This document shows positions 7,005 to 16,110 of a DNA stretch of 64,000 nt, piece after piece. Numbering within the stretch: the stretch's first letter is position 1; every line of letters starts with the position of its first letter. This DNA is from Caproicibacter sp047777415 (GTDB lineage: Bacteria > Bacillota > Clostridia > Oscillospirales > Acutalibacteraceae). Position numbers and translations under genes: made by a program. Location: positions 496,001-560,000 of the forward strand of contig JBKEEO010000002.1 of the NCBI GenBank assembly GCA_047777415.1, written 5' to 3'. The notes beneath the pieces were generated by a model, which made no database searches, had not been told where the DNA came from, and saw nothing but the letters and a program-made list of their open reading frames with translations.

Positions 7005-9437
7005 ATGATGAGAAAAATAACAATAAAAATAGCCGGGATGTCCTGTGCGGCATGTGCGGCGAGAATAGAAAAAAGTTTAAACAAAATCGATGGTGTAAAA
7101 TCCGCAAATGTGAATCTTGCTATGGAACGTGCTGCTGTGGAGTATGATGACACCAAAGTTGAGCCTAAAAGGTTGAGTGAAACCGTTGAACATCTTGGTT
7201 ATTCCGTCATTCGGGATGAAAAACCTCAAATTGGCAAGACCGTTTTGAATATTACGGGCATGTCCTGTGCAGCGTGTTCAGCCAGAATTGAAAAGAAACT
7301 GAGCCGAATGGAAGGCGTTCACAACGCGGGCGTTAATCTGACAACGGAAAAGGCAACGGTTGAATATGATCCGAATATTGTCGGAGTATCGGACTTGATT
7401 CATGCAGTTGAATCGCTTGGGTATGGTGCAGAAAGAGCGGAGGAAATCTCGAAAGATCGGGAGAAAGAGGTTCGGGAAAAAGAAGTCAAGAGCCTAAAAT
7501 ATTCTTTAATCGCATCCATCATTTTGAGTTCACCGCTGCTTTTGGATATGTTCTTTACTATGTCGGGCCTTAATGTACCACTGTTGCACAGTGAGTATTT
7601 CCAGCTTGCGGTGGCAACACCGGTGCAGTTTTTCATCGGATGGAGATTTTATCGGAACGCATATTATTCTCTCCGTTCGGGCAGTGCCAATATGGATGTG
7701 CTCATTGCCATGGGTACATCCGCAGCGTACTTTTTCAGTTTGTACAATGTCTTTTTTGAAGCTCCGGCCGCCAACGGGCACAAAGATCTCTACTTTGAGG
7801 CAGCGGCTGTTGTCATTACCCTGATTTTATTGGGTAAGTACCTGGAGGCTGTGGCGAAGGGAAAAACATCGGAAGCGATTAAAAAGCTGATGAATCTTCA
7901 AGCAAAAACAGCCAGAGTGATCCGTGATGGCAAGGAAACCGATATACCGGTTGAGGAAGTCCGAATCGGAGACCGTATTATTGTACGGCCGGGCGAACGG
8001 ATTCCGGTTGATGGTACTATTGTGGAGGGAACGTCTTCCATTGATGAATCCATGCTGACGGGTGAAAGCATACCGGTTGAGAAAAAGCCGGGCGATTTGT
8101 GCATAGGTGCCACTGTGAATAAATACGGTACGTTTACGTTTGAGGCCTCCCGAGTTGGAAAGGACACGGTTCTTGCCCAAATTGTCAAAATGGTGGAGGA
8201 TGCGCAGGGCTCAAAGGCGCCGATACAAAAAATTGCAGATAAGGTTTCCGGCATATTTGTTCCCACTGTCATTGGGATAGCTGTTGTAACTTTTCTTGCT
8301 TGGCTCTTTTCCACCGGCGATTTGAATCAATCCGTCGTGAACGCTGTTTCAGTTTTGGTGATTGCCTGCCCATGTTCGCTGGGGTTGGCAACTCCGACGG
8401 CCATTATGGTTGGAACCGGTCTCGGTGCGGAAAACGGAATCTTAATTAAGGGCGGTGAACATCTGGAAATGGCTTACCGCGTCAATGCAGTGGTTTTAGA
8501 TAAAACCGGAACCATTACAAAGGGTAAGCCGGAGGTTACCGATATTGTTCGGATCGGAAACATGGGAGAAGAAGAAATTTTAAAGTTTGCAGCTTCTGCG
8601 GAAAAACGTTCGGAACACCCTCTTGGCGTTTCTATTTATAAAAGCGGTCAGAGTAGACTGCAGACCATTCCTAATCCGACACAGTTTGAAACTATACCGG
8701 GACGCGGCGTACGCGCTTATGTGGAAGGAAAAAATATTCTCCTAGGCACGCGCAAACTAATGGAAGAAAATAGTATTGACGTGTCCGGTGCTGTATCTGT
8801 TTTGGAAAGGTTGGAAAGCGAAGGAAAGACAGCGATGCTGATGGCCATTGATGGTCATTTGGAAGCGGTTTTCGCAGTTGCGGATACATTGAAAGAACAT
8901 TCAGCGGACGCGGTCGAAGAGCTGCACTCTATGGGCGTTGATGTCTACATGATTACGGGGGATAATAAGAGAACTGCCAGTGCCATTGCTAAGCAGGTTG
9001 GCATTGAACATGTCCTTGCGGAAGTTCTTCCGGAACACAAGGCAGAAGAAGTGGCGAAACTCAAAAAATCCGGAAAGGTGGTTGCTATGGTGGGCGACGG
9101 TATTAACGATGCCCCGGCACTTGCAACGGCGGACCTTGGCATGGCGGTTGGTACTGGAACGGATGTTGCAATGGAAGCTGCGGACATCACGCTGATGCGA
9201 GGCGATTTACGCACCATTGCCGCTGCAGTGCGTCTTTCCAGGCGAACCATGCGTAAAATTAGGCAAAATTTATTTTGGGCATTTTTCTATAACGCCATTG
9301 GTATCCCATTTGCCGCATTCGGATTTTTAAACCCGATGATTGCAGGGGCAGCTATGGCTTTCAGCTCTGTGTCAGTAGTCACCAATTCACTGAGTCTGAA
9401 GCGGTTCAAGCCCATGGAAAGATCTGTTAAAAATTAA
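7005..9437 (+). CDS. copA: Copper-exporting P1B-type ATPase CopA
   Basis: This membrane pump exports Cu(I) at the cost of ATP. Two heavy-metal-binding domains with GMSCAAC motifs (cysteines 14/17 and 88/91) precede eight predicted membrane segments. The transport motif CPC is at 455-457, the phosphorylated aspartate in DKTGT at 499, an HP motif (SEHPLG) and the GDGINDAPAL hinge follow. At 810 residues it is full length. The ATG was chosen because GGGAGTG lies nine bases upstream; ATG ATG makes a three-base uncertainty. The chaperone gene copZ follows after 14 bases. No CsoR or CopY repressor gene is adjacent, so the copper sensor must lie elsewhere. Confidence 0.95.
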   Translation: MMRKITIKIAGMSCAACAARIEKSLNKIDGVKSANVNLAMERAAVEYDDTKVEPKRLSETVEHLGYSVIRDEKPQIGKTVLNITGMSCAACSARIEKKLSRMEGVHNAGVNLTTEKATVEYDPNIVGVSDLIHAVESLGYGAERAEEISKDREKEVREKEVKSLKYSLIASIILSSPLLLDMFFTMSGLNVPLLHSEYFQLAVATPVQFFIGWRFYRNAYYSLRSGSANMDVLIAMGTSAAYFFSLYNVFFEAPAANGHKDLYFEAAAVVITLILLGKYLEAVAKGKTSEAIKKLMNLQAKTARVIRDGKETDIPVEEVRIGDRIIVRPGERIPVDGTIVEGTSSIDESMLTGESIPVEKKPGDLCIGATVNKYGTFTFEASRVGKDTVLAQIVKMVEDAQGSKAPIQKIADKVSGIFVPTVIGIAVVTFLAWLFSTGDLNQSVVNAVSVLVIACPCSLGLATPTAIMVGTGLGAENGILIKGGEHLEMAYRVNAVVLDKTGTITKGKPEVTDIVRIGNMGEEEILKFAASAEKRSEHPLGVSIYKSGQSRLQTIPNPTQFETIPGRGVRAYVEGKNILLGTRKLMEENSIDVSGAVSVLERLESEGKTAMLMAIDGHLEAVFAVADTLKEHSADAVEELHSMGVDVYMITGDNKRTASAIAKQVGIEHVLAEVLPEHKAEEVAKLKKSGKVVAMVGDGINDAPALATADLGMAVGTGTDVAMEAADITLMRGDLRTIAAAVRLSRRTMRKIRQNLFWAFFYNAIGIPFAAFGFLNPMIAGAAMAFSSVSVVTNSLSLKRFKPMERSVKN

Positions 9438-9451
9438 AAGGAGGTTTTCAA

Positions 9452-9664
9452 ATGTCAGTAACGGAACTAGTTTTGAATGTAGAAGGCATGTCCTGCAGCC
9501 ATTGCGAGCACGCGGTGAAAACTGCTGTGGGTGCGTTAGATGGAGTCGAAAGTGTTGATGTGGATTTGAAAGGAAAAAAGGTTACAACTAAGTATGACTC
9601 CACTAAGGTTACTCCGGATCAGATCCGAAATGCAATTGAAGATCAAGGTTACGATGTGGTCTAA
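9452..9664 (+). CDS. copZ: Copper chaperone CopZ
   Basis: The 70-residue protein is a single heavy-metal-associated domain with GMSCSHC near residue 12 and the usual beta-alpha-beta pattern ending in EDQGYDVV. It carries Cu(I) to CopA. AAAGGAGG precedes the ATG. It is co-transcribed with copA and the unit ends at the terminator that follows. Confidence 0.93.
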   Translation: MSVTELVLNVEGMSCSHCEHAVKTAVGALDGVESVDVDLKGKKVTTKYDSTKVTPDQIRNAIEDQGYDVV

Positions 9665-9670
9665 ATGAGT

Positions 9671-9711
9671 AAAAATGCGGTGGGCGTATGATTGTGTCCG
9701 CCGCATTTTTT
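9671..9711 (+). terminator. Terminator of copA-copZ
   Basis: AAAATGCGG and CCGCATTTTTT arms with further pairing inside form a stem that ends in a T run, seven bases after the copZ stop. Confidence 0.8.
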
Positions 9712-9823
9712 AATGGATCCGCTTTCTGCTTTTCGATGTCCAGATTTGCCTGTAAACTATGGCGTACTGAATAAACTTATAAATATTTGCTCATTCCAAA
9801 AGAAAAACTTTTTACATAAAGCA

Positions 9824-9852
9824 TTGACTTCAAGGCAATGCGCGGTTATAAT
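9824..9852 (+). promoter_or_regulatory. SigA promoter of the ilvD leader
   Basis: TTGACT, a 17-base spacer and TATAAT lie about 25 bases before the T-box leader. Confidence 0.85.
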
Positions 9853-9875
9853 ATATTAAAATTCAATTTATTAAA

Positions 9876-10165
9876 CGCGATGACAAAGAGAGTAAATTGT
9901 CCATGGCACCAAACAGAGAGCATTCCACGGCGCAAGCCATGCTGAGAGGAAGCTGGAGCAGGGCAATTGAATATCACTTTCGAGCGGCGCACCGAGACGG
10001 ATTTCGTTTAGGCTGCGACGGGATTTCCCGTTAACGAAATAGGGTATGATAGTTTTAGATTCGTACCTGATGAGGCTCGTTGCCGCAAGGCGCGGGTAAA
10101 TGGAAGTGGTAACACGGGATTATCTTCTCGTCTTCTTAATTTATTTTAAGAAGACGAGATTTTTG
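9876..10165 (+). promoter_or_regulatory. T-box leader, probable isoleucine specifier, with terminator
   Basis: The leader shows the stem I AGAGAGTA motif, an AGAGGAAGCTGGAGC segment, and the T-box core AAGTGGTAACACGGG at about 10105. A long terminator follows (TCTCGTCTTCTTA pairing with TAAGAAGACGAGA, then TTTTT). On the 3' side of the specifier loop the sequence GAATATCACTTT places ATC, an isoleucine codon, at the tRNA-reading position. Uncharged tRNA-Ile should therefore allow readthrough into ilvD. The class is clear; the codon is read by eye from the predicted fold. Confidence 0.85.
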
Positions 10166-10313
10166 CTTTTTATCAAAAGTTTGCATGAAATGGGGCAGTC
10201 CAATCTTAGTGGGAAACACCAAAAGTTTCAGCCTCTTAACTTTTGGCAAGTGTTTTTTTTCACGTGGTCTGCTAATCCATCAGTAATAAAAATAATTATG
10301 AGGGGTGTTATCC

Positions 10314-11975
10314 ATGAACAGTGATGCATTGAGAAACAGTATGCCGAAACGTTCCCTGCTCCACGCACTGGGACTGACCAATGAAGAGATTGATCGTCCA
10401 TTAGTGGGAATTGTCAGTTCCTATAACGAAATTGTCCCGGGACATATGAATTTGGACAAAGTCGTAGAAGCTGTTAAACTGGGTGTTTCTATGGCTGGCG
10501 GAACTCCGCTTGTTTTTCCGGCGATCGCAGTTTGTGACGGTCTAGCAATGGGACATCTGGGAATGAAGTATTCGCTCGTTACCCGCGAACTGATTGCAGA
10601 TTCCACTGAATCCATGGCACTGGCTCACGCACTTGATGCTCTGGTAATGGTACCAAATTGTGACAAGAACGTGCCGGGACTTCTGATGGCGGCAGCTCGT
10701 TTAAATCTGCCAACTGTGTTTGTCAGCGGCGGCCCTATGCTGGCCGGAAAAGTCAATGGGAAGAAAGTCAGCTTTTCCAGCGTTTCAGAAGCAGTTGCGG
10801 AGTACGATACTGGAAAAATCAGCAAGGAAACACTCTGCGAATTTGAACATAAAGGTTGTCCAACTTGCGGTTCCTGTTCGGGTATGTACACAGCTAACAG
10901 CATGAACTGCTTAACAGAAGTTCTTGGTATGGGTCTGCCTGGTAATGGCACAATTCCGGCGGTTTATTCGGAACGAATTCAGCTTGCAAAACATGCCGGT
11001 ATGCAAGTAATGGAATTGCTGCGCAGAAACATTCGGCCGCGTGATATTATGACGGAGGGTGCTTTCCGCAATGCTGTTACCATCGATATGGCGCTTGGCT
11101 GCAGTACCAACAGTATGCTTCACTTGCCTGCCATCGCACACGAATGCGGCATCGAACTAAACCTTGATTTTGCCAATGAAATCAGTGACAAGACACCATG
11201 CCTGTGTCATTTGGCACCTGTGGGACATACATATATCGAAGAACTCAATGAAGCTGGCGGTGTTTCCGCTGTCATGCATGAAATCAATAAATTGGGCCTT
11301 TTAAATACAGACCTAATGACCTGCACCGGAAAGACAGTAGGGGAAAACATCGCGAACGCAGTCAATCGAAATCCGGATGTCATTCGACCGGTTGAGAATC
11401 CGTATAGCAAAACCGGTGGCATTGCGGTGCTGCGCGGCAATTTAGCGCCGGATTCCTGTGTGGTTAAACGTTCCGCCGTGTCGCCTGAGATGATGACCCA
11501 CGAAGGGCCGGCGAAAGTGTTCGACTGTGAAGAAGATGCAATTGAAGCAATTAATTCCGGTAAAATCGTTGAAGGCGATGTTGTAGTGATTCGTTATGAA
11601 GGACCGAAGGGCGGCCCCGGAATGCGTGAAATGCTAAACCCAACAAGCGCAATTATGGGACGCGGACTTGGCGGAAGTGTGGCTCTTATCACCGACGGAC
11701 GATTCAGCGGTGCAACCAGAGGTGCGGCGATCGGCCATGTATCACCGGAAGCTGCAGTTGGCGGGCCGATTGCTTTGGTGCGTGACGGCGATCGTATTCG
11801 TGTGGACATTCCAAATAATCGTGTTGATGTTCTGTTGGATGATGCGGAACTGGAAGCACGCAGAAAAGAATGGAAACCTAGAAAGCCGAAAATTACGACC
11901 GGATATCTGGCAAGGTATGCTGCTTTGGTAACTTCGGGAAACCGTGGAGCAGTGCTGGAACTTCCTGAATGCTGA
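10314..11975 (+). CDS. ilvD: Dihydroxy-acid dehydratase
   Basis: IlvD dehydrates dihydroxy acids to the 2-keto acid precursors of isoleucine and valine, in the cytoplasm, using an iron-sulfur cluster. Cluster and active-site motifs are visible: CDKNVPG near residue 115, GCPTCGSCSGMYTANSMNCL near residue 180, and the late GRFSGATRG segment. The length of 553 residues is normal. The ATG follows AGGGGTG by six bases; a GTG nine bases earlier lies in the SD. The gene stands alone behind an Ile-type T-box rather than inside an ilv-leu operon, so its supply control is independent of other branched-chain genes. Confidence 0.95.
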   Translation: MNSDALRNSMPKRSLLHALGLTNEEIDRPLVGIVSSYNEIVPGHMNLDKVVEAVKLGVSMAGGTPLVFPAIAVCDGLAMGHLGMKYSLVTRELIADSTESMALAHALDALVMVPNCDKNVPGLLMAAARLNLPTVFVSGGPMLAGKVNGKKVSFSSVSEAVAEYDTGKISKETLCEFEHKGCPTCGSCSGMYTANSMNCLTEVLGMGLPGNGTIPAVYSERIQLAKHAGMQVMELLRRNIRPRDIMTEGAFRNAVTIDMALGCSTNSMLHLPAIAHECGIELNLDFANEISDKTPCLCHLAPVGHTYIEELNEAGGVSAVMHEINKLGLLNTDLMTCTGKTVGENIANAVNRNPDVIRPVENPYSKTGGIAVLRGNLAPDSCVVKRSAVSPEMMTHEGPAKVFDCEEDAIEAINSGKIVEGDVVVIRYEGPKGGPGMREMLNPTSAIMGRGLGGSVALITDGRFSGATRGAAIGHVSPEAAVGGPIALVRDGDRIRVDIPNNRVDVLLDDAELEARRKEWKPRKPKITTGYLARYAALVTSGNRGAVLELPEC

Positions 11976-11987
11976 CATCTTTATTCA

Positions 11988-12028
11988 AAAAACACCCCGT
12001 GAACCAATATGGATCACGGGGTGTTTTC
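11988..12028. terminator. Bidirectional terminator between ilvD and the hydrolase gene
   Basis: AAAACACCCCGTGA and TCACGGGGTGTTTT arms form a strong stem with A and T runs on both sides, so it can end both ilvD and the convergent gene. Confidence 0.9.
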
Positions 12029-12058
12029 ATCTACCATTTGTTTGTCAGCAGGTGTTCT

Positions 12059-12868
12059 TCAGAATGTTAAAAAGCTGGAAAATTCCAGATTGAATTTCTC
12101 CAGTTCATCATAAAATACCGCATGTCCGCTGTGTTCAAACCGATACAGTTTAGAATTTTTGATTCCTTGATTTAATGCAAGCGCAAGTTCCTGTGAACAT
12201 ATTTTATCCAATGCACCATAAAAAATCCCGGTCGGAACAGAAATATTGTCCAAATCCCCCCTTAAGTCAGTGTCCCGCAAGGTTGCTGCGGTTTTTAATG
12301 TGCTGTAACCCGGGCAGGAAAGGGTTACTCCTCGAAACCATTCTCCAAATGCCGGCGTAATCGGCTGAGCAAAAAAATATTGCTCGAAATCATGGAGCGC
12401 TTGAGGACGATTTTGACTAAGCTGGGCAATCAGCGCATTTACTTGTTCTAGCGGCAAACCTCCAGAACAGTCTTTACGCCTTACAAAACAAGGTGCTGTG
12501 GCAGAAATCAGTGCCAGACGGGAAATTTTATATTCTTTGTGACGCGCCATATATCGAATGGCTATTGCACCGCCCATGGAGAAGCCGACCAATGCCATTT
12601 TGGGTGTGTTAATCATCCTGATAATTTCATACATATCGTCAGCAAGCCGATTATAGTCATAACCGCTCCACGGTGCATCGGAATTACCAAATCCACGCAA
12701 ATCGATACAAATGCACCGAAACCCGAGTTTTGGAAGAAGGTTCAGTTGATATTCATACATATTATGGTTTAAAGGCCAACCGTGCACTAAAAAGACAGCC
12801 TTTTTACCTGTTGGATTTATATCATATACCGCAAGCTTAACCCCATTTTGCACATTGACATAATACAT
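12059..12868 (-). CDS. Alpha/beta-fold hydrolase
   Basis: The 269-residue protein has the alpha/beta hydrolase arrangement: HGWPLN oxyanion-hole segment near residue 30, DLRGFGNSD near 57, nucleophile elbow GFSMGG near 95, a probable acid in YGALDK near 218, and the catalytic histidine in HSGHAVFYDE near 246. The substrate cannot be inferred; the sequence resembles the haloperoxidase/esterase branch. No signal peptide is present, so it is cytoplasmic. GGGGGTG precedes the ATG. Just upstream, CCAAAAA and TTTTTGG arms (12879-12902) form a small inverted repeat that could be an operator or leader stem. It is a single-gene unit between two terminators. Confidence 0.8.
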   Translation of the reverse strand: MYYVNVQNGVKLAVYDINPTGKKAVFLVHGWPLNHNMYEYQLNLLPKLGFRCICIDLRGFGNSDAPWSGYDYNRLADDMYEIIRMINTPKMALVGFSMGGAIAIRYMARHKEYKISRLALISATAPCFVRRKDCSGGLPLEQVNALIAQLSQNRPQALHDFEQYFFAQPITPAFGEWFRGVTLSCPGYSTLKTAATLRDTDLRGDLDNISVPTGIFYGALDKICSQELALALNQGIKNSKLYRFEHSGHAVFYDELEKFNLEFSSFLTF

Positions 12869-12948
12869 GTTTTCACCCCCAAAAATACATTTATGTTTTT
12901 GGGAAGTGAAATAGTAATTTTTCTATATAAATTTATTATTTCGGAAAT

Positions 12949-12982
12949 AAAAAAGAGCTTTTTCCTCATTGGAAAAAGCTCA
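12949..12982 (-). terminator. Terminator of pyk
   Basis: Read leftwards, GAGCTTTTTCC and GGAAAAAGCTC arms with a five-base loop are followed by TTTTTTATTT, just after the pyk stop codon. Confidence 0.9.
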
Positions 12983-12988
12983 CTAAAC

Positions 12989-14746
12989 TCAGTTGATTTT
13001 ACATTTTTTTCCGTTATAAACAATCCCGCGCGCAGCATCAACTGTTACTGCTGTGCCGCTTTTTAGCAGTTTTGTAGCATTTTGTGCATTAACAATAACG
13101 GGTTTTCCAAGTGTTAATCCCACAATGGCAGCATGGGAGTTCATACCGCCCCGTTCTGTAACAATTGCGGCAGCTGCCTTTAAAATGGGCAGTATCTCAT
13201 TTGACGTTTCTGGAATGACGAGGATGTCACCTTCCTTAAAACGCTCATGTGCTTCTTTTTCGTTTTGGCAGACACATAGATTGCCGCACACGCTGATTTT
13301 AGTCACGCCTCTGCCGGATACAAGCACATCACCAACAAGCTGTACTTTTAGCAGATTTGTAGTTCCTGAAACACCGAGCGGTAAGCCAGCTGTAATAACC
13401 ACTAAGTCACCGTCTTGTACCAAGCCGCGGCTTCTAGCTGTTTCCACAACGTGGTCAAACAGCTCATCCGTGTTGTTTTTTTCTTCCACTAGGATTGGTA
13501 CCACTCCCCAGGAAAGGTTCATTTGGCGGAGTACGGTAGGATCCGTTGTACCGCTGATGATTGGATGGGATGGACGATATTTGGATATCATGCGGGCGGT
13601 TCGGCCGGTTTTCGTCACCGTAATAATGGCAACGGCACCTAAGTCATACGCTGTTGTGCATGTTGCGTGGGAAATGGCGGAAGTAACATTCGGTGGTTCG
13701 TGAAAATCTTTCTTTTTAAATCGCTCAATGTAGTTAATGTCGTTTTCCGTGCGTTCTGCAATTTTTGCCATGGTCTTTACGGCAAGAATTGGATATTGAC
13801 CGGCGGCAGTTTCTCCGGAGAGCATAATTGCGCTTGTTCCGTCGTAAATTGCGTTGGCAACATCGGTGGCTTCTGCACGGGTTGGGCGCGGGTTTTTCAT
13901 CATGGAATCAAGCATCTGTGTTGCGGTAATGACTTGCAAACCCGCACCGGAAGCTTTTTTAATCAGTTTCTTCTGGATAATCGGAATTTCTTCTAATGGG
14001 ATTTCAACTCCCAAGTCGCCTCTTGCAATCATAATGCCGTCGGAAACTCGTATAATTTCATCAATGTTTTGCACGCCGTCTGTATTTTCAATTTTAGCGA
14101 TAATACGGATTTTATGGCAGCCCAATTTCCGCAGTTCCGAACGCAGATCAATGATATCCTGGGCACTGCGGGTAAAGGATGCGGCGATAAAGTCAAAATC
14201 CTGTGCTACGGCAAAAGCAAGATCCTGACGATCTTTTTCGCTGATAAAAGGAAGGGAAAGATGAACGCCCGGCACGTTAATACCTTTGTGGGAAGAAACA
14301 GAACCTCCGTTTTTCACGGTACAAAGGATATCGGTATCTGTGCAGGATTCTACTCTTAGTTCGATGAGTCCGTCATCAATTAAGATTTTTGTACCGGGAT
14401 GAACTTCCTTAGGCAAACGCTCAAAAGTGACCGAAACACACTCTTTATTTCCAATGATATCGCGTGTTGTCAGTGTAAAACGGTCTCCGGTATTCAATGT
14501 GACGGACGACTGTTCGAATTTGCCAATTCTAATTTCTGGCCCTTTGGTGTCTAAAAGAAGCGCAATCGGAAGATCAAGCTCCTGACGCAACTTTTTGACC
14601 ATGTCAACATAGGGCTGTTGATCTTCACCGGTCCCATGCGAAAAGTTTAGGCGAGCAACATTCATTCCAGAAAGCATCAACTGGCGGATGGTTTCTTCGT
14701 CTTTGCTTGCCGGCCCAAGAGTACAGACAATTTTTGTTTTTCTCAT
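12989..14746 (-). CDS. pyk: Pyruvate kinase with C-terminal PEP-utilising domain
   Basis: Pyruvate kinase converts phosphoenolpyruvate and ADP to pyruvate and ATP. The barrel begins KIVCTLGPAS and contains NFSHG, the lysine loop AKIENTDGV, ARGDLGVEIP and TQMLDSM. After the usual C-terminal domain an extra segment from about residue 500 carries GGMNSHAAIVGLTLGKPVIV, the PEP-utilising phosphohistidine domain found in many Firmicute enzymes, giving 585 residues. GAGGCTG precedes the ATG. It has its own promoter and terminator, so it is not joined to pfkA as in Bacillus; pfkA lies about 23 kb away. Confidence 0.96.
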   Translation of the reverse strand: MRKTKIVCTLGPASKDEETIRQLMLSGMNVARLNFSHGTGEDQQPYVDMVKKLRQELDLPIALLLDTKGPEIRIGKFEQSSVTLNTGDRFTLTTRDIIGNKECVSVTFERLPKEVHPGTKILIDDGLIELRVESCTDTDILCTVKNGGSVSSHKGINVPGVHLSLPFISEKDRQDLAFAVAQDFDFIAASFTRSAQDIIDLRSELRKLGCHKIRIIAKIENTDGVQNIDEIIRVSDGIMIARGDLGVEIPLEEIPIIQKKLIKKASGAGLQVITATQMLDSMMKNPRPTRAEATDVANAIYDGTSAIMLSGETAAGQYPILAVKTMAKIAERTENDINYIERFKKKDFHEPPNVTSAISHATCTTAYDLGAVAIITVTKTGRTARMISKYRPSHPIISGTTDPTVLRQMNLSWGVVPILVEEKNNTDELFDHVVETARSRGLVQDGDLVVITAGLPLGVSGTTNLLKVQLVGDVLVSGRGVTKISVCGNLCVCQNEKEAHERFKEGDILVIPETSNEILPILKAAAAIVTERGGMNSHAAIVGLTLGKPVIVNAQNATKLLKSGTAVTVDAARGIVYNGKKCKIN

Positions 14747-14806
14747 TTTTGCAGCCTCATTCCATACTGCTCATTATTTATCAATTATTACAGTATTACA
14801 ATTTAA

Positions 14807-14835
14807 ATCATACTAGAAACATTCAAAAAAATCAA
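14807..14835 (-). promoter_or_regulatory. SigA promoter of pyk
   Basis: On the minus strand TTGATT, a 17-base spacer and TATGAT lie about 60 bases before the pyk start. Confidence 0.7.
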
Positions 14836-14881
14836 TGAATTCAAAATTTAATTGACAGTGTTTCTGGAAATGACTCTTCTA

Positions 14882-14910
14882 TTGCATTCGTTTCGGATAA
14901 GATATACAAT
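14882..14910 (+). promoter_or_regulatory. SigA-like promoter of the VanY-like gene
   Basis: TTGCAT, a 17-base spacer and TACAAT lie about 35 bases before the start codon. Confidence 0.6.
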
Positions 14911-14943
14911 AACAAAAAAGAGTTTTCGGGATGGATGATATAG

Positions 14944-15756
14944 ATGAAAAGGCGACGAGAAAAAGTTTTAAAGACGCATCCTCAGTGGCGCAGTCAGAAT
15001 CAGATGAAAAAGCTCAAGATTGTTATGACAGTTATTGTCATTGCTATTTTTCTTTCTGCTGCGGCAGCGGGACTGCTGGCATGGTCCCAACTTCGTGTGT
15101 GGCTAAAGGAACCCACTGCTGATGTTGCTATGTTGTCTTCCGATGGGGGTTCCACTGAAACCGACGAATTGCCCGTTTATGACGACGCACTGAATTTGAT
15201 GCTTGTCAATGTATCACAGCCTCTAGAGTCTGGTTACCAGCCGCAGTTGACAAGCTTTGACGGATATCAAGTGGATGAGAGGATCTTGCCTGCACTAAAA
15301 AAGATGATGGAACAGGCAGAAGCGGATGGCTGCCCGTTGACCCTTTCAGGGGGCTATGTGAGTGTCGACGAGCAGAATCAACTTTATCAGGCGGAGGTTC
15401 AGCGCTTGATGCAAGAAGAAAATCAGTCTCGTGTTCGTGCGGAAAATGAGGCACAAAGCACCATTGGAAAGGGCGGATATAACGAAAATCAAACCGGTCT
15501 TGCTGTTACATTTTCCGCCGATGGTAAGCAGGGTGCGGAGTTTGCATCTACCAAGCAATACCGCTGGCTGTCGCAGAACAGTGTTTACTATGGTTTTATT
15601 CTTCGCTTCCCGGAGAATAAAGAATCCATGACGGGAGTGAGTTTTCAACCGGACCACTTTCGCTATGTTGGAACGAAACATGCCATAAAGATGCGGGAAT
15701 ATTCCCTTTGTTTGGAAGAATATGTTACATATTTAAAGCAACAGGCACAAAATTAG
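14944..15756 (+). CDS. Membrane-anchored VanY-family protein, probably catalytically inactive
   Basis: A basic N-terminus and one membrane segment (about residues 25-47) anchor a domain outside the cell. The domain aligns with VanY-type D-Ala-D-Ala carboxypeptidases: SGGYVSVDEQNQLY near 138, GYNENQTGLAVTF at 178-190, YGFILRFP near 218 and FQPDHFRYVG at 234-243. Active VanY enzymes bind zinc through SxHxxGxAxD and ExxH. Here the first histidine is Asn182, the aspartate is Thr189 and the catalytic glutamate is Gln235; only His238 remains. The scaffold is otherwise well kept, so it looks like a pseudoenzyme, perhaps binding peptidoglycan, rather than a decaying gene. A single-gene unit with its own promoter. 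Confidence 0.75.
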   Translation: MKRRREKVLKTHPQWRSQNQMKKLKIVMTVIVIAIFLSAAAAGLLAWSQLRVWLKEPTADVAMLSSDGGSTETDELPVYDDALNLMLVNVSQPLESGYQPQLTSFDGYQVDERILPALKKMMEQAEADGCPLTLSGGYVSVDEQNQLYQAEVQRLMQEENQSRVRAENEAQSTIGKGGYNENQTGLAVTFSADGKQGAEFASTKQYRWLSQNSVYYGFILRFPENKESMTGVSFQPDHFRYVGTKHAIKMREYSLCLEEYVTYLKQQAQN

Positions 15757-15776
15757 AAACTGGCGTAAATATTTCC

Positions 15777-15805
15777 TTGCAATTGCTTTCCCGGTATGTT
15801 ATAAT
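15777..15805 (+). promoter_or_regulatory. SigA promoter of rpmE
   Basis: TTGCAA, a 17-base spacer and TATAAT overlap the end of the preceding gene's trailer, 40 bases before the rpmE start. Confidence 0.8.
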
Positions 15806-15845
15806 CTTCGCAGTATGGAGTATGGTTAATAAAGAGGTGACAGGA

Positions 15846-16049
15846 ATGAAGGAAAAAATCCATCCGCAATATAAAGATGCAACAATTACCTGTGCGTGCG
15901 GAAATGTAATTCATACAAGATCTACGAAGGAAAACATCCGTGTTGAAATTTGCTCCAAATGCCACCCGTTCTTCACGGGCAAGCAGAAGCTGGTTGATAC
16001 AAGCGGCCGTGTAGATATGTTTAAGAAACGTTACGGCATTGGTAAGTAA
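15846..16049 (+). CDS. rpmE: 50S ribosomal protein L31 (bL31)
   Basis: The 67-residue protein matches bL31: KEKIHPQYKDATITCACGN at the start, then EICSKCHPFFTGKQKLVDT and a basic VDMFKKRYG tail. Two cysteine pairs (CAC and CSKC) make it the zinc-binding form. GAGGTG precedes the ATG. It has its own promoter and terminator. Confidence 0.96.
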   Translation: MKEKIHPQYKDATITCACGNVIHTRSTKENIRVEICSKCHPFFTGKQKLVDTSGRVDMFKKRYGIGK

Positions 16050-16066
16050 AGCAGTTTGGTACGGAT

Positions 16067-16098
16067 AGACGGCGTTTTTCGCCGTCTTTCTTTTTTTC
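16067..16098 (+). terminator. Terminator of rpmE
   Basis: AGACGGCG and CGCCGTCT arms around a T-rich loop are followed by TTCTTTTTTT. Confidence 0.88.
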
Positions 16099-16110
16099 GG
16101 GGTGACGGGA

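Noticed and set aside
13053..13703. A 216-codon open frame antisense to pyk
   Set aside because: Fully contained opposite a clear pyruvate kinase; no SD and no domain.
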